Shown here: piece by piece, positions 49,510 to 59,937 of the stretch
Numbering within the stretch: the first letter of the stretch is position 1
Layout: each line of letters opens with the position of its first letter
From: Sacculina carcini
Lineage: Eukaryota > Arthropoda > Thecostraca > Sacculinidae
DNA length: 64,000 bases
NCBI GenBank assembly: GCA_916048095.2
Contig: OU696578.1
Location: 7,106,287 to 7,170,286, forward strand
Direction of reading: 5' to 3'
The notes under the pieces: model-generated
Told to the model about the DNA's origin: nothing
Databases searched by the model: none
Seen by the model: the letters and a program-made list of their open reading frames with translations, nothing else
Translations under genes and position numbers: made by a program

Positions 49510-49898
49510 TGTGGTGTGATTGTGAGCGAGAGAGAGAGAGTGTGTGAGCTCGTTGGAGTGGTTTTGGTTTGGTGTGTGTGTGTGTGATTCGCGTTTGCGT
49601 TCGTGTTGTGTAGTGTGTTTGTATGTATGCGTTTCTATGTATGTATGAGTGTCACGCTGTGCATTGTTCATGCCCCGTGGCGGCGAGCGAGTGACCGGCT
49701 CGCCGCTGATTGGTTGTTGCGGCGGGTGAGGACTGTGCGCGTGTGTGTGTGTCCATGTGTCCTCCCGTGTGTCAAGGTGTGAGCGTGGAGTCGTGTTCGT
49801 GGTGCGGTTGTGGTGTGACGTCTTGTAAGCGCGCGTGGGGCAGTGATGCCCACGCACGCCTGTCTGAATATAATTTAGATTTTTGAGTTTCTGTTACA
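49510..49898 (+). repeat. 3' LTR of element C
   Basis: Same sequence as the 5' LTR with a small number of substitutions and indels. Confidence 0.9.
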
Positions 49899-49903
49899 GT
49901 TTC

Positions 49904-50639
49904 TCTATTGCGATACAAATTAATTACAGAAGTCAAGACCAGTACAAATGAAACGTGTTAAGAATGGCCCTACATGTGCCCTTATTCACAATCGAAAATA
50001 ACGTTTGGAACATTTTAAAGTGAATTTTATTCAGATAATGCATTTGTATCTCAAGTTGAATGTAAAACTTTCTGATAATTGGTAATAATTGGATTAAGCC
50101 TGACTAAAACTAATGCAACATTTACTTGCAAAGTTGGTAAGCTTGGAAGAGTTCAGCAAGACAGGTATGCTGCAAATTACTACATAACTAATCAAATTAT
50201 TTCAATTTAAGTTATGATTATTCAAATATATTTTATATCAAATACATCAAATATGTATAAAATATAAAATATAATATATAAAATATATTTATATTTTATA
50301 TTTAAATAAATACGGCAATACCCGTCAAAATGATATGAAATATGTCACAGTCTGTGTGAACTGTCATGATGATATGTCACAGTCTTGTGTGAACCTTCTC
50401 CGCGAACGGTCGTGCTTTCCTCGTTCCCTCTAAACCACTGTTTGTGTGTTTACCCTTGTTTACGTGTTCGTGTGCTATTGAGTGAGTGTGTCAGTCGCGT
50501 AAGTGATTGCGCCAATCCGCGTGGTTTGTACGTGGGTACACTCGTGTGTGTATCTGTACGCACGTGTCCGGTGTGCGACCCGTCACCATCGTTGTCCTGT
50601 GTTGTGCTCTTTCTCAACAGTTTTTCTTCTGCGTTATTC
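49904..50639. other. AT-rich flank and LINE 5' region
   Basis: 49904-50340 is AT-rich with nothing recognised. 50340-50640 contains two ATATGTCACAGTCT..GTGTGAAC copies and probably the 5' UTR of the following LINE. The open frame from 50385 is upstream extension, not the ORF1 start. Confidence 0.4.
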
Positions 50640-50651
50640 GTCCACCCCGTC

Positions 50652-51954
50652 ATGCCTGTGATGACGAACGCTGATTGTTCGGTGTGCAACACACCGTCCT
50701 GCGATATTTCGTGTGGTCTCTGTAGGCAGCACCTGCACAAAAAGTGCATCAATGTCTCAGCAGATTTGCGGCGACAAATCGCAAAATCTTCACTCCGTTG
50801 GCACATGGATTGCGATGAAACGTTATCCTTGATTGCTGACAATCATCGCCTATTCACAAAATCTTCTGACGGTGGTCTCATCACTGAATTGAGACCATCT
50901 CTCTAAAAACAAATTGACACCAAGATATCCACGGCTGTTGCTGCACTGAGGGCTGAGTTTATGGAATCACTTGATAACGCCATCAATATACCTCCTGTCG
51001 ACGACACTGCACCTCCTGTCACCGCCACTGATGATCCTGTCACCGCCACTGCAGCTTCTATCGATACCTCTGCTGATCCTGTCACCGCCACTGCTCCTGT
51101 CGACGCCACTGCTGCTCCTGTCGACGCCACTCCTGCCCCTGCGCCTGCAAGTACTGTAACCTTTGCCGTCACTACCCGCAAAACATTTTTTTATGGTCAT
51201 AACGGTAATTTGTCTGCGGTGGGTGGTTTGGCTCCGAAGCAATATGCACTCATGCATTATGAAATCTGATTCTGTGTCAAGCGAGCAAATTGCGTCTGCC
51301 CTATCCAATATCCCTATTAGGGGTGTCCCAAAAACTGAGACAGCACTTGTGATCAAATGCGACTCCGCCTCCGGTGTGGCATTGACCATGAATTCCCTGT
51401 CGAAACATTTCCCACATTCCGACCTATCACAGCCTTCTCGAGCCCCTATTACGCGTAAAATCACTATTCCCAACATTCCTCCTAGTTTGTCTTCCGATGC
51501 TCTTGTTGAATCAATATCCGCCAAAAATCTGTCGCTCTCCCCGTTCATAGAAGATGGAAGCATGAAGCTCTTGTTCTTCACTTTAGCGAAGTCTAATTCG
51601 CGCTGTGCTGTTTTTGCCGTGACCCCCATTTGTCGAGATGCCATACGCGTCCTTGGGGACAGAGTATACGCCCACCTATCATGTCTCCCTGTCCACTCTA
51701 GATACTGGATTTATTGTTGTAAATCGTGCCTAGGCCTGGGCTACAGTGCTTCCAAGTATCGCCCCACATCATCCTCCCCTAGGTGCGGTCACTGTGCCGG
51801 CACACATCCTTCTTCCCAATGCCATAATCGTGGCAACCTTAAATGCTACAGATGTAGTTTAGCAGGGTTGATGTCTCACCACTCCGCCTTCTCGCTATCT
51901 TGCCATTCATTTGTTGACGCCATTGTTGTCTTGAAACAACGTACTGAGGAGTAA
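50652..51954 (+). pseudogene. LINE ORF1 with PHD-like finger and CCHC motifs
   Basis: RNA-binding accessory protein of a CR1/L2-like LINE. The N-terminus (from ATG 50652) has CSVCNTPSCDISCGLCRQHL and HKKC...WHMDC, a PHD-type C4HC3 pattern known from CR1 ORF1. A Thr/Ala/Pro-rich linker built of short VTATAAPVDA-like repeats follows (51000-51150). After a frameshift at about 51250 comes an RRM-like segment, then three Cys-rich knuckles including CGHCAGTHPSSQC and CYRCSLAG (about 51710-51920). One in-frame stop (50904) and one frameshift break it. Confidence 0.78.
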
Positions 51955-54230
51955 AAAACTGAGTCTGAATGCTTTGATCCCAGTGAGCCCTCGCACCACC
52001 TTTCCTTCCGTTACTTCAATTATTCTTGGTGTCTCTGAATGGGAAATTATGCCACAAATTGGCCTTCTCAACATTCGATCGGCCAGGAATGAGCTTTCTT
52101 ACATCACTGATCTCCTTTCAAGATATGGCCTAGACTTATTTTGCCTCACGGAGACTTGGCTACAAGATCTGGAATGTAATTCTTTCCTGGCGGCTTTACC
52201 TTCCTCGTACTCTTTTTTGCACGCATCTAGGTCTTCCACGTCACATCACTCCAAAGGCGGTGGTGTTGGTATAGTTTTTCGCAAATCTTCTGCCCGCAAA
52301 CATCCAACACTCACATTTGTTCCCATATCCTTTGAATACTTATCCCTAGTCACACATTACTCCTATGTCCAAATATTATGTATTTCGATTGTCTACAGGC
52401 ACAATCACGAAGGGACATTGCCTACTTTCTTCGATGAGTTCTCTGCACTCATTGAGAATTTGACTGCGACATTCTCTGTTTCTTTCGCTATCTTCGGGGA
52501 CCTTACTTTCTGGACAAATGTGTCCCCTCCAACTCCATCAACCCACAGATTCCTATCTCTTATAGATTCATATGCACTTTCTTTACTCCCAAATTGTCCC
52601 ACGTATATATCTGGCCACACACTAGACGTTGTTCTCGTTCCATCTCCTCTCTTCATGCCCAACACTACTAACCCCCTAGTGCAGGTTCTGCCACCAGATC
52701 AAAACTTTTCTGACCACTCCCTGTTATTGATTACCTTACCTACTCTCCATTGAACTCCTACAATCCAGGCGGATTCCAAAACTATTTCCTTCCATGATTA
52801 TCGGTTGTATGATCATGGCACGTTCTCATTTTACTTCGCTCAGTTTCTTCCGCCTCTTAGCTTCTTGAATGTACCTGTTGAACTCCTGGAGTCATTTTTT
52901 GACTCGCGACTTTCTGGGATCTGAGATTTGCTATTTCCTATCAAACACATAAAAACTTTTACTTCCCCTATAAAACTAGATCTTCCGAAAAATATCATAC
53001 AATCCAGGAGGGAGCAGCTCAAACTTGAGCTAGTTTGGTCTCGAACTCGTTGCGATGCCGACTGGGAAGCATTTACCTCATATCGTCGAGCCTATATATC
53101 CATTCTCGAAAAATTCAAAGTTGATAGGGTTTCAAGTCTGCTCGCCAATAGTCATTCTTGTTCTCGGTGGTGCTTGCTAAACAAACTCATTGGTAAACAG
53201 ATTAGTATATCTCCCTCATTCACTGCGACAGAGATTGCAAGTTTCCTCATATCTAAGGCTTCTTCCCTTCTGGGAACTCAGTCGGTCCCAGCACCAGTAC
53301 CTCACACAGTAGTTGAAAGTGCTTGAATTGAAGTGAATCTGTGCAGTCATTTGACCAATTAACCTTATTCGACACCTTACAAGTTCTACGGAAAACAAGA
53401 CCTTCGTCATGTCCTCGAAATCCCATTTGCTATGGAAAGATTTCAAAATTATCTACTTATTGGCCCTTTTTTATACCCACCTCATCAACAGTTTCTTTCT
53501 CCAAGACTCATTGCTCGCTTCAAAACACGTGGTTGTCAAACCTGTGCTAAAAAGCCTAATTTAAACACGTTTTCTACAGCAAATTATCGCCCGATTTGCC
53601 TTCTAACATTCTCAGCCAAAATTATTGAAGCTGCCATTTACAAACAATTATCCCATTATATCATGGATAACAATTAATTAGATCAATTTCAATCTGGTTT
53701 TATCAAACATAGATCAACCGAAACCGCTCTTCTCAAAATTCAAAATGACATTCTCCAGCAGTTTTCATCTAAAACTCCAATTATCCTCATTTTAATCGAA
53801 TTTTCCTCAGCTTTTGATTTAGTTGATGATTCTGTCCTCATCCAGGATCTTCGTTCATTTGGTATATCTGATTCTGCTTTTTCACTGTTCATTTCTTACC
53901 TATCCGACCGTAGCTTTTCTGTCCAAATTGATTCCGATGAGTCCCATTCACATCCAATCACTTCTGGTGTCCCTCAAGAATCTATCCTCGGTCCCATTTT
54001 GCTCAACATTTTCATGTACTCCATTTGTCCTCTCCACCGATCCATGTCTCTATCTTATCACCTCTTTGCCGACGATATCCAAATATTTTTACTTGCTTTT
54101 CGCGAGAACGATATTCCTAACATATTCAACGCTATCAATTCTTGGGCTTCATCTAGGTCACTTGTTATTAACCACTCTAAAACTCAATTCCTTCTATTGC
54201 AGGCCCCTTCTATGATTATCCAAGTGAACC

Positions 54231-54454
54231 TGTGGTGCGCCACGTGTAACTGCGTCTCGCTCCACCTGGCGGTACCTGCCAGAAGCGCAGTGACCTGTGT
54301 GTCGTGTTGTGTTTGTTCGTATTGTGTGTGTTTGATCTTGTGTGTATGTTTGTCTGTAATGTCTTGATCGTCCCTTGTTGTATGCACAAATACAGTCGGT
54401 CCAAAGAACTCACATTGTGAACGTGCGTAATTCCGTGGCTACCTAAATGCCACA
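54231..54454 (+). repeat. 5' LTR of TRIM
   Basis: 224 bp, TG...CA bounded, one difference from the 3' LTR (a G/T in the TGTGTGTTTG stretch). Confidence 0.93.
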
Positions 54455-54455
54455 T

Positions 54456-54473
54456 TGGTGACCCCGACGTGAT
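54456..54473 (+). promoter_or_regulatory. primer-binding site, tRNA-Trp 3' end
   Basis: TGGTGACCCCGACGTGAT is the reverse complement of the tRNA-Trp 3' end including CCA. It starts 1 nt after the LTR. Confidence 0.9.
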
Positions 54474-55082
54474 GATGGTGTGATGCTGAGTGAATTTGTT
54501 TTGACTGTGTCTCATCTGCCTGTGATTTTGCCTCGTTTTTCCGCGCATCGCCTATCCGTCTCTGTCGCAGCCTTCTGTGCCTCCCTACGAGCGACGCACA
54601 CTCAGCTGCTGACCAGACGCACCAGCATCACACCATCCAAGGCCGACTCCGTCCGGTGCCGTACTCAATCGTGTTTATTTCTCCTACGGACGCCGGACGT
54701 AAAACCACCGAATAGGAAACGCCTGCGCAGCAAGAAGACAACACAATAATATTGCCTCGTCTTCTTGCTGGATGCAGTTTCCGCTAACCTACGACAAACT
54801 TTGCCTCACTGAACAGCAAACGTCTGCGCAGCAAGGGGTCAACATAATTTCGTCAGGATTGGCTCGACTCCTTGCTGGATGCAGTCTCTGCTCAACAACC
54901 TCGCCACCGAACTGCGCAGCACGAGGTCGACTTCATTGTGTGAAATCTACTTGTCCTCGTGCTGCCGTGCAGTATGGCGCGCCGGTCTACCATACCGGCG
55001 AAGCTTTACCGACATCATCGAAAGTCCGACACCATCATCATCGAAACTCATCAATACCGCTCCGCTTCTGGTGGGGGAGTCC

Positions 55083-55306
55083 TGTGGTGCGCCACGTGTA
55101 ACTGCGTCTCGCTCCACCTGGCGGTACCTGCCAGAAGCGCAGTGACCTGTGTGTCGTGTTGTGTTTGTTCGTATTGTGTGTTTTTGATCTTGTGTGTATG
55201 TTTGTCTGTAATGTCTTGATCGTCCCTTGTTGTATGCACAAATACAGTCGGTCCAAAGAACTCACATTGTGAACGTGCGTAATTCCGTGGCTACCTAAAT
55301 GCCACA
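55083..55306 (+). repeat. 3' LTR of TRIM
   Basis: 224 bp, followed by the AACC target duplication and resumption of the LINE. Confidence 0.93.
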
Positions 55307-55919
55307 AACCAACTGAAAATACTGCCACACTTTTTCTTGGTGTATATATTTATGCCTCACTCAGCTTCTCTCACCACATTGAAATTACTTTACGGAAGTG
55401 TCGCTACGTAACCTCTATATGTGACGTAAATACCTAGATCAACGTTCCACCATTGCTCTAATTAATGCTTTTATTTTCCCCCATCTCAATTATTGTTCCT
55501 CTTTGTCTTATTCTCTACCAAAAAATACATTTCTTCCTTCCAATCTATTCTCAACCAATCGTGCCGTTTTGTTTTCAGACTTCCTTCCCGTCATCCCACC
55601 TCTCGATACCTAAAAACATTGAGATGGCTTCCTTTTATATATATGACCCAACACAAAATATGTTGTCTCACTTTCAAATTGATCAACTCCCCCTACCCTC
55701 CACCCTATCTGAAGAAGCTGGTAGTGCCAGTTTCACACAACACTAACACTCGATCATCTAGTGCCCTTCTAGAACCCCGAGCAGTTTCCGAATCATCATG
55801 GTCTTCCAAATATTACCAATATATTGCCCCCGTCTGTTCAATAAACTTCCCCGTTCAATTACATCTTCCAGCTCCTATAAATCTTTCAGGAGCAAATTAT
55901 ATAAATATATTTTGGATAC

Positions 55920-56304
55920 TGTTGTTTCACCGCCCTTGTTGCCATTGTACACATGCTTCTTACAAGCGATTTATTGCACAGCGATGAATGACAGTAACGA
56001 AAATACAGAACAAGAGAATGAAGATGAACACGATCAACACAAAACGCAGTAACCAATACACCGATTGTACACAACCCTACTCAACACACACATACACGAC
56101 CACACACACCTGCACAACCGCACACTATCCGCTCCACACACCAACTCCCTACGCTTACACAGGCGGCCTTTGACCTTCGCCAAGGTCAACACCGACACAC
56201 CTAAACACACGACAGGCCAGCCGCGCGCACACACACACACATACACACACACATGCACACCAAAACCATGCGCTCACAGACAAGTGGTTTCCAATTACAT
56301 CACA
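55920..56304 (-). repeat. 3' LTR of element B
   Basis: Begins TGTGATGTAATTGG and ends GTGAAACAACA on the minus strand. It also contains a silent copy of the first gag codons. Confidence 0.9.
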
Positions 56305-56323
56305 CTCCCTCTTGATCTTAAGA

Positions 56324-58804
56324 TCAATGATCATCACTTTCCAGAACGTAATCTTGAAACCTAATCGGCTGTCTTCTCACTCTAGTAGATCTGCGAGGTA
56401 TGTCATCAGAACCACTCGTTTCATGTACATTTTCCGTTGCAGAGCCTCCAGCATTTTCAACTACTGCAGGCCTCAAGTCCGTCAAATGTCTCGGTACGCC
56501 ATCTACTGAAATGTTGTTTTGAGACTGAATCCCAGTCACTGTTCCTTGCGACCAATGGGATGTGCATCTGGCAGGCACAGGCTTGACCCAGACTTCGTCG
56601 CCAATTTTAACTTTTGATCCGCCTTGTGTGTCATCTATGCTGGGCATAGCTCTGGGATGACGCCATGTATAAGTGTAGACATGTTGTTGCGGTGCGCTCT
56701 CTTCTTGCTGTCCGTTCTTTGCAGCTGCGTTATACCAGAACACAGCTGTCAACGGAGACACGTTTGTTCTTTCTGACATTCTTTTTATTGTCCGATGATG
56801 CCTTTCGATAATCCCATTTCCACTCGGGCGGTATGCCGCTCTATAAAAGCTGCCAACATTCCATCGCTTCAGCATTTCTCGGAACAAGGCCGACCTGAAT
56901 ATTGTGCCGTTATCCATCAGGACTTGGTCTACTGGTCCACGCTCTAGAAACACACTTTCCAAAATCGCTGATACTTCTTCTGCCGTTTCCATTCTTAGTT
57001 CCCGCCACAAAGCAAATCGGCCCGGGCCGCAATCTATCATGGTCAAATACCCGTGGTGTCTGAAATGAGTCACGTCGACTGCTAGTCGGCTCCAGTTAGT
57101 CGACACGTGGAGCACCCCCGGTTCATGTCCTACAGGAGCCGGATCGATGGACTGACACTGCACGCAATGTCTTACTACGTTTACTACTTGCTCCCGTGAT
57201 ACTCCAGGGTCGACCTTCTTTGAGAGGAACAGTGATCGCTCGACTCCCATATGATGTAAACAATGTAAATCCTTAACCTGCTCCATTGTTACACCACACA
57301 ATCCGCCGTCCCGTTCAGTAGCATGCTCTCGTATCCAGTCTTTTTTAACTCGTGTCAACAGATCAGCTTTGTTAGCAGCGGTCGCTACGAGAGAAATGTT
57401 CACGCTCAAGCTCAGTTCATTTACTAAATCTTTGATGATACCGAGCCGGCGCTTTATCAACACTTCAGCAGCTCCTTTTGTTCTCACCCTTCTCTCACAT
57501 GTCAATGTTGACTGGAGGCAGCCAGCCACTGCTGAAGAGTCAGTGCGTATATCAATTTTATTCAATCCCCACTTCAACGCCAGGTTCAGTCCTCGGGACA
57601 CTGCCTCCAGTTCCGCAACATTAATATGTGCAAAGTCACTTCTCTTTCGTTGCCACGACGCATCTTCCACTAAAACACCTTCCACTTCTACAGCCGCTCC
57701 GATGGCTAAATTGCTGGCGTCGCACCATATCACACCGGCTTTGGTTTGCGACACCAACCATTTCCCCTTCACCGGATCTTCGCCTCTGGTTCGATTCAAC
57801 ATTTCCTCAGTCATATCCAAAACAGCACGAGGCACTGGATCATCCCAGTCGCAAGATGAGGCTTGTCGTTTTATAAAACTGCACGCTGGTCTAAGCCATC
57901 CTGCTATGGGGTAATGTCCCACCAGCTTGCCACATATGGAGAACAATTCTCGCTTGGTCAAGTCCTCTTTCAATTCCGGGATCTCGTTTCCTCTGCGAAA
58001 TTCCAAGACACCATCATGATTCATTTGCACTTTCAGACCGAGTACACTGCCACCATCAATGGACGCTGGCTCCTTTGCCGCAAGTCCGTACAACTTCAGA
58101 TGTCGGACCACTTCACTGGCCTCGACTTTCGACGTGTCGACAATGATGTCGTCTACGTATGAATCAGTGGCGTTTGCTATTTTCTCTGATTTATCCAAGA
58201 CACTGCGTAGAATTCTTGTCATAATTCTGGGTCCCGAACAAAGACCAAAACCAAGCCTAGTTAGACAGTAGGTTCTCCCGCCATGTCGGACCAATTGATA
58301 CTTCCACAAGCTCGGGTCGATCCGAATTTGCAGGTAAGCTGACTTTAAATCCACCATCGCTGTGGCGCCTGACATACGCCGCCATTGTCGTAACTTGTCT
58401 GCACAAACATCAATCCACTCATCCCCAGTGTGGCTCTTAACGTAGGCGTTCAATTCCCTGAAATCAATTACAGGGCGAATTTTCCCCTTCGTTTCTTGAA
58501 CGACTGCCAACAGAGGCAGAACGCCTTTCTCCACATGCTCGTGCCAAGGAACCAGTATGCCTTCTTCTATCCATCTCTTCACTTCACAGTCAAACGTATT
58601 CTTTGTCACTCCTCTCATTGTCTGTTTGTAACAACCAATGGATTTTGTCAATAACGGCGATTTATTTTTCAATAGCCACTGCACTTCCCAATATGAGCCA
58701 TTGAAGCTCGCAACGAAATCCTCGTCAACAATTTTTTTCCGACGCTCTTTTGCATGCTGTAGCAGAGTTAGCCATTTCATCACGAACATTGCTGACACGT
58801 TCAC
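56324..58804 (-). CDS. RT, RNase H and integrase of element B pol
   Basis: Replicates the element RNA and inserts the DNA copy. RT blocks: GKIRPVIDFRELNAY, AMVDLKSAYLQIRIDPS, LTRLGFGLCSGPRIM, catalytic YVDDIIVDT (about residue 216). RNase H: GVIWCDASNLAIGAA, NVAELEAVSRGLNL, IDIRTDSSAVAG. Integrase: HHMGVERSLF with CVQC (zinc part), then LAVDVTH, LMDNGTIF and GNGIIERHHRTIK (D, D, E). The C-terminal tail has an SH3-like VKIGDEVWVKP block and a RRSTRVRRQP basic stretch. No internal stop in 826 codons. The first roughly 25 codons precede the A-run frame junction and are not pol. No chromodomain and no envelope gene. Confidence 0.92.
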   Translation of the reverse strand: MNVSAMFVMKWLTLLQHAKERRKKIVDEDFVASFNGSYWEVQWLLKNKSPLLTKSIGCYKQTMRGVTKNTFDCEVKRWIEEGILVPWHEHVEKGVLPLLAVVQETKGKIRPVIDFRELNAYVKSHTGDEWIDVCADKLRQWRRMSGATAMVDLKSAYLQIRIDPSLWKYQLVRHGGRTYCLTRLGFGLCSGPRIMTRILRSVLDKSEKIANATDSYVDDIIVDTSKVEASEVVRHLKLYGLAAKEPASIDGGSVLGLKVQMNHDGVLEFRRGNEIPELKEDLTKRELFSICGKLVGHYPIAGWLRPACSFIKRQASSCDWDDPVPRAVLDMTEEMLNRTRGEDPVKGKWLVSQTKAGVIWCDASNLAIGAAVEVEGVLVEDASWQRKRSDFAHINVAELEAVSRGLNLALKWGLNKIDIRTDSSAVAGCLQSTLTCERRVRTKGAAEVLIKRRLGIIKDLVNELSLSVNISLVATAANKADLLTRVKKDWIREHATERDGGLCGVTMEQVKDLHCLHHMGVERSLFLSKKVDPGVSREQVVNVVRHCVQCQSIDPAPVGHEPGVLHVSTNWSRLAVDVTHFRHHGYLTMIDCGPGRFALWRELRMETAEEVSAILESVFLERGPVDQVLMDNGTIFRSALFREMLKRWNVGSFYRAAYRPSGNGIIERHHRTIKRMSERTNVSPLTAVFWYNAAAKNGQQEESAPQQHVYTYTWRHPRAMPSIDDTQGGSKVKIGDEVWVKPVPARCTSHWSQGTVTGIQSQNNISVDGVPRHLTDLRPAVVENAGGSATENVHETSGSDDIPRRSTRVRRQPIRFQDYVLESDDH

Positions 58805-59147
58805 TTCTCAACGAGCCAAATTTCACACCGTCTTTTGAAACGGTAACCTCTTCAAATTGTCCAATAACATCCATGCCCAGAATGACCTCATAGTCACTAA
58901 CAATGCTAGGGAAGACAAGGACTCGAGTTTTAAGCCGTATTGTATTAATGACAATATCAATCACACACGAATTTGAGCACACAACTTCACGGCCGTCCAC
59001 CGTCATAACACGTGTCACTTCACTGTGGCTCGGAACACTCAATTTACTTGAAATAATACATGTAGAACATCCTGTGTCCAACAAAGCCTTTACTTGCCGT
59101 CCGCAAATCGAAACCGTCACGTATGGAAGATCATTTGCTCGCGCCAT
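58725..59147 (-). CDS. aspartic protease part of element B pol
   Basis: Pol begins at ATG 59147 (MARANDLPYVTV), which overlaps the gag stop as TGATG. Retropepsin motifs: catalytic VKALLDTGCSTCII at about residues 20-33, a flap-like GREVV segment, and the ILGMDVIGQF motif near residue 90. It cleaves the polyprotein during particle maturation. The frame ends at 58725, after an A7 run (58725-58740) that shifts it out of phase with the RT frame. Confidence 0.85.
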   Translation of the reverse strand: MARANDLPYVTVSICGRQVKALLDTGCSTCIISSKLSVPSHSEVTRVMTVDGREVVCSNSCVIDIVINTIRLKTRVLVFPSIVSDYEVILGMDVIGQFEEVTVSKDGVKFGSLRSERVSNVRDEMANSATACKRASEKNC

Positions 59148-59937
59148 CACAACATCGCGGGGGAAGCCGCTGGCGCAGCAACTTCCCCACCATCGTTTCC
59201 CAACTGGCAGTGCACTGCCCTGTGACCAACTGTGCCACATTTGAAACACCGGGCATATTTTTCTTGCAATGACGAGCCATATGTGGACCTCCACAGTTGA
59301 AACACCGTCCAACGAATCCATTACGCCGCTCAACAGGGCGCTGAGCTGTCGCAGAAACACTGGTGTCAGCTGCGACGCTGGGCTCAGTGGCCACAGCACT
59401 TACCACCGACCGCGCCAGTATCCGAGCCTTTGTGAGAAGAGCCTCCATTGTCGTCTGTTGCAAATCATATTCCTGCAATCCTGCCGAGATCCTGCCTGGA
59501 AACCCACTGATAAACGCCAACTTTACGGCGAGCTCCAATGCCTCACTTCCAAACCCACACAGGCCCGCTAACCGACGTATTTCATTCGCATATACATCAA
59601 CTTGCTCACCACGCCATATCACACTCTTCAATAACACGAAAGAATCCACCGGAGTGCTTGAAAATGCCTCTCGAAGTTTCGACTTAATCAACTCATAATC
59701 TGATTGAGCCTCAACACTCAACTCAAGATACAAGGCCAATGCTGCTCCCTCTAGAAACAAAGGCACAAAACTCTGCAAATCAGTTACTCCAGTAAGCTTA
59801 GCGACCAATTCAGCTTTTTTGAGCCATGCGATCACATCACCTGTGCCGTCGAAACTCTTCATCATGTCGGAGCGCAACACATTTGGAGCTGAAGTCGGTG
59901 CCGAAATAGCTTGTTGTTTCACCGCCCTTGTTGCCAT
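59131..59937 (-). CDS. gag protein of element B (frame break before second zinc knuckle)
   Basis: Starts at MATRAVKQQAISAP (ATG 59937, within the LTR); the longer open frame upstream is LTR sequence. The capsid-like part contains FDGTGDVIAWLKKAELVAKL and EQVDVYANEIRRLAGLCGF. The first knuckle CFNCGGPHMARHC is followed by a one-base shift in an A run at about 59255. The second knuckle CFKCGTVGHRAVHC is then read in another frame, which stops at 59147. By comparison with element A, where both knuckles are in one frame, this is a deletion in B. It could be real decay or a homopolymer assembly error. The 3' 100 bp of the annotated frame is therefore out of phase. Confidence 0.82.
   Translation of the reverse strand: MATRAVKQQAISAPTSAPNVLRSDMMKSFDGTGDVIAWLKKAELVAKLTGVTDLQSFVPLFLEGAALALYLELSVEAQSDYELIKSKLREAFSSTPVDSFVLLKSVIWRGEQVDVYANEIRRLAGLCGFGSEALELAVKLAFISGFPGRISAGLQEYDLQQTTMEALLTKARILARSVVSAVATEPSVAADTSVSATAQRPVERRNGFVGRCFNCGGPHMARHCKKNMPGVSNVAQLVTGQCTASWETMVGKLLRQRLPPRCCDGASK
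59900..59911 (-). promoter_or_regulatory. putative primer-binding site, element B (tRNA-Phe 5' end)
   Basis: The element strand reads AGCTATTTCGGC immediately after the LTR end AACA. It is complementary to nt 1-12 of tRNA-Phe and is in gag codons for AISA. Confidence 0.58.

Larger units (their letters stand above)
48429..49898 (+). mobile_element. non-autonomous LTR element C
   Basis: LTRs of 391 and 389 bp (48429-48819, 49510-49898) begin TGTGGTGTGAT and end CTGTTACA. They flank 690 bp of GC-rich DNA with no gag, protease or RT. Perfect 5-bp target duplication GTTTC (48424-48428 and 49899-49903). Purine-rich AGGTGGAGG precedes the 3' LTR. AGCTATTTCGGC follows the 5' LTR immediately, as in elements A and B. 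It must borrow proteins from a related autonomous element. Orientation is given by the primer-site and purine-tract positions. Confidence 0.9.
54231..55306 (+). mobile_element. TRIM-type LTR element with tRNA-Trp primer site
   Basis: Identical-length LTRs (54231-54454 and 55083-55306, 224 bp) start TGTGGTGCGCC and end AAATGCCACA. By eye they differ at a single base. Target duplication AACC (54227-54230 and 55307-55310). The primer site TGGTGACCCCGACGTGAT (54456-54473) complements the 3' end of tRNA-Trp, as in CsRn1-clade gypsy elements. GTGGGGGAG precedes the 3' LTR. The 628-bp interior has no gag or pol; it includes an imperfect internal duplication around CTTGCTGGATGCAGT (54763, 54860). Recent non-autonomous insertion in the LINE RT. 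Confidence 0.93.

Noticed and set aside
49006-49857. 283-codon minus-strand frame in element C
   Set aside because: It spans interior and LTR, is low in complexity (His/Pro/Arg) and has no retroelement or host motif; GC-rich DNA keeps the frame open.
50903-51644. Antisense 225-codon frame over LINE ORF1
   Set aside because: It overlaps a recognised ORF1 on the other strand and shows only repeat-like GGDRSS sequence, so it is a shadow.
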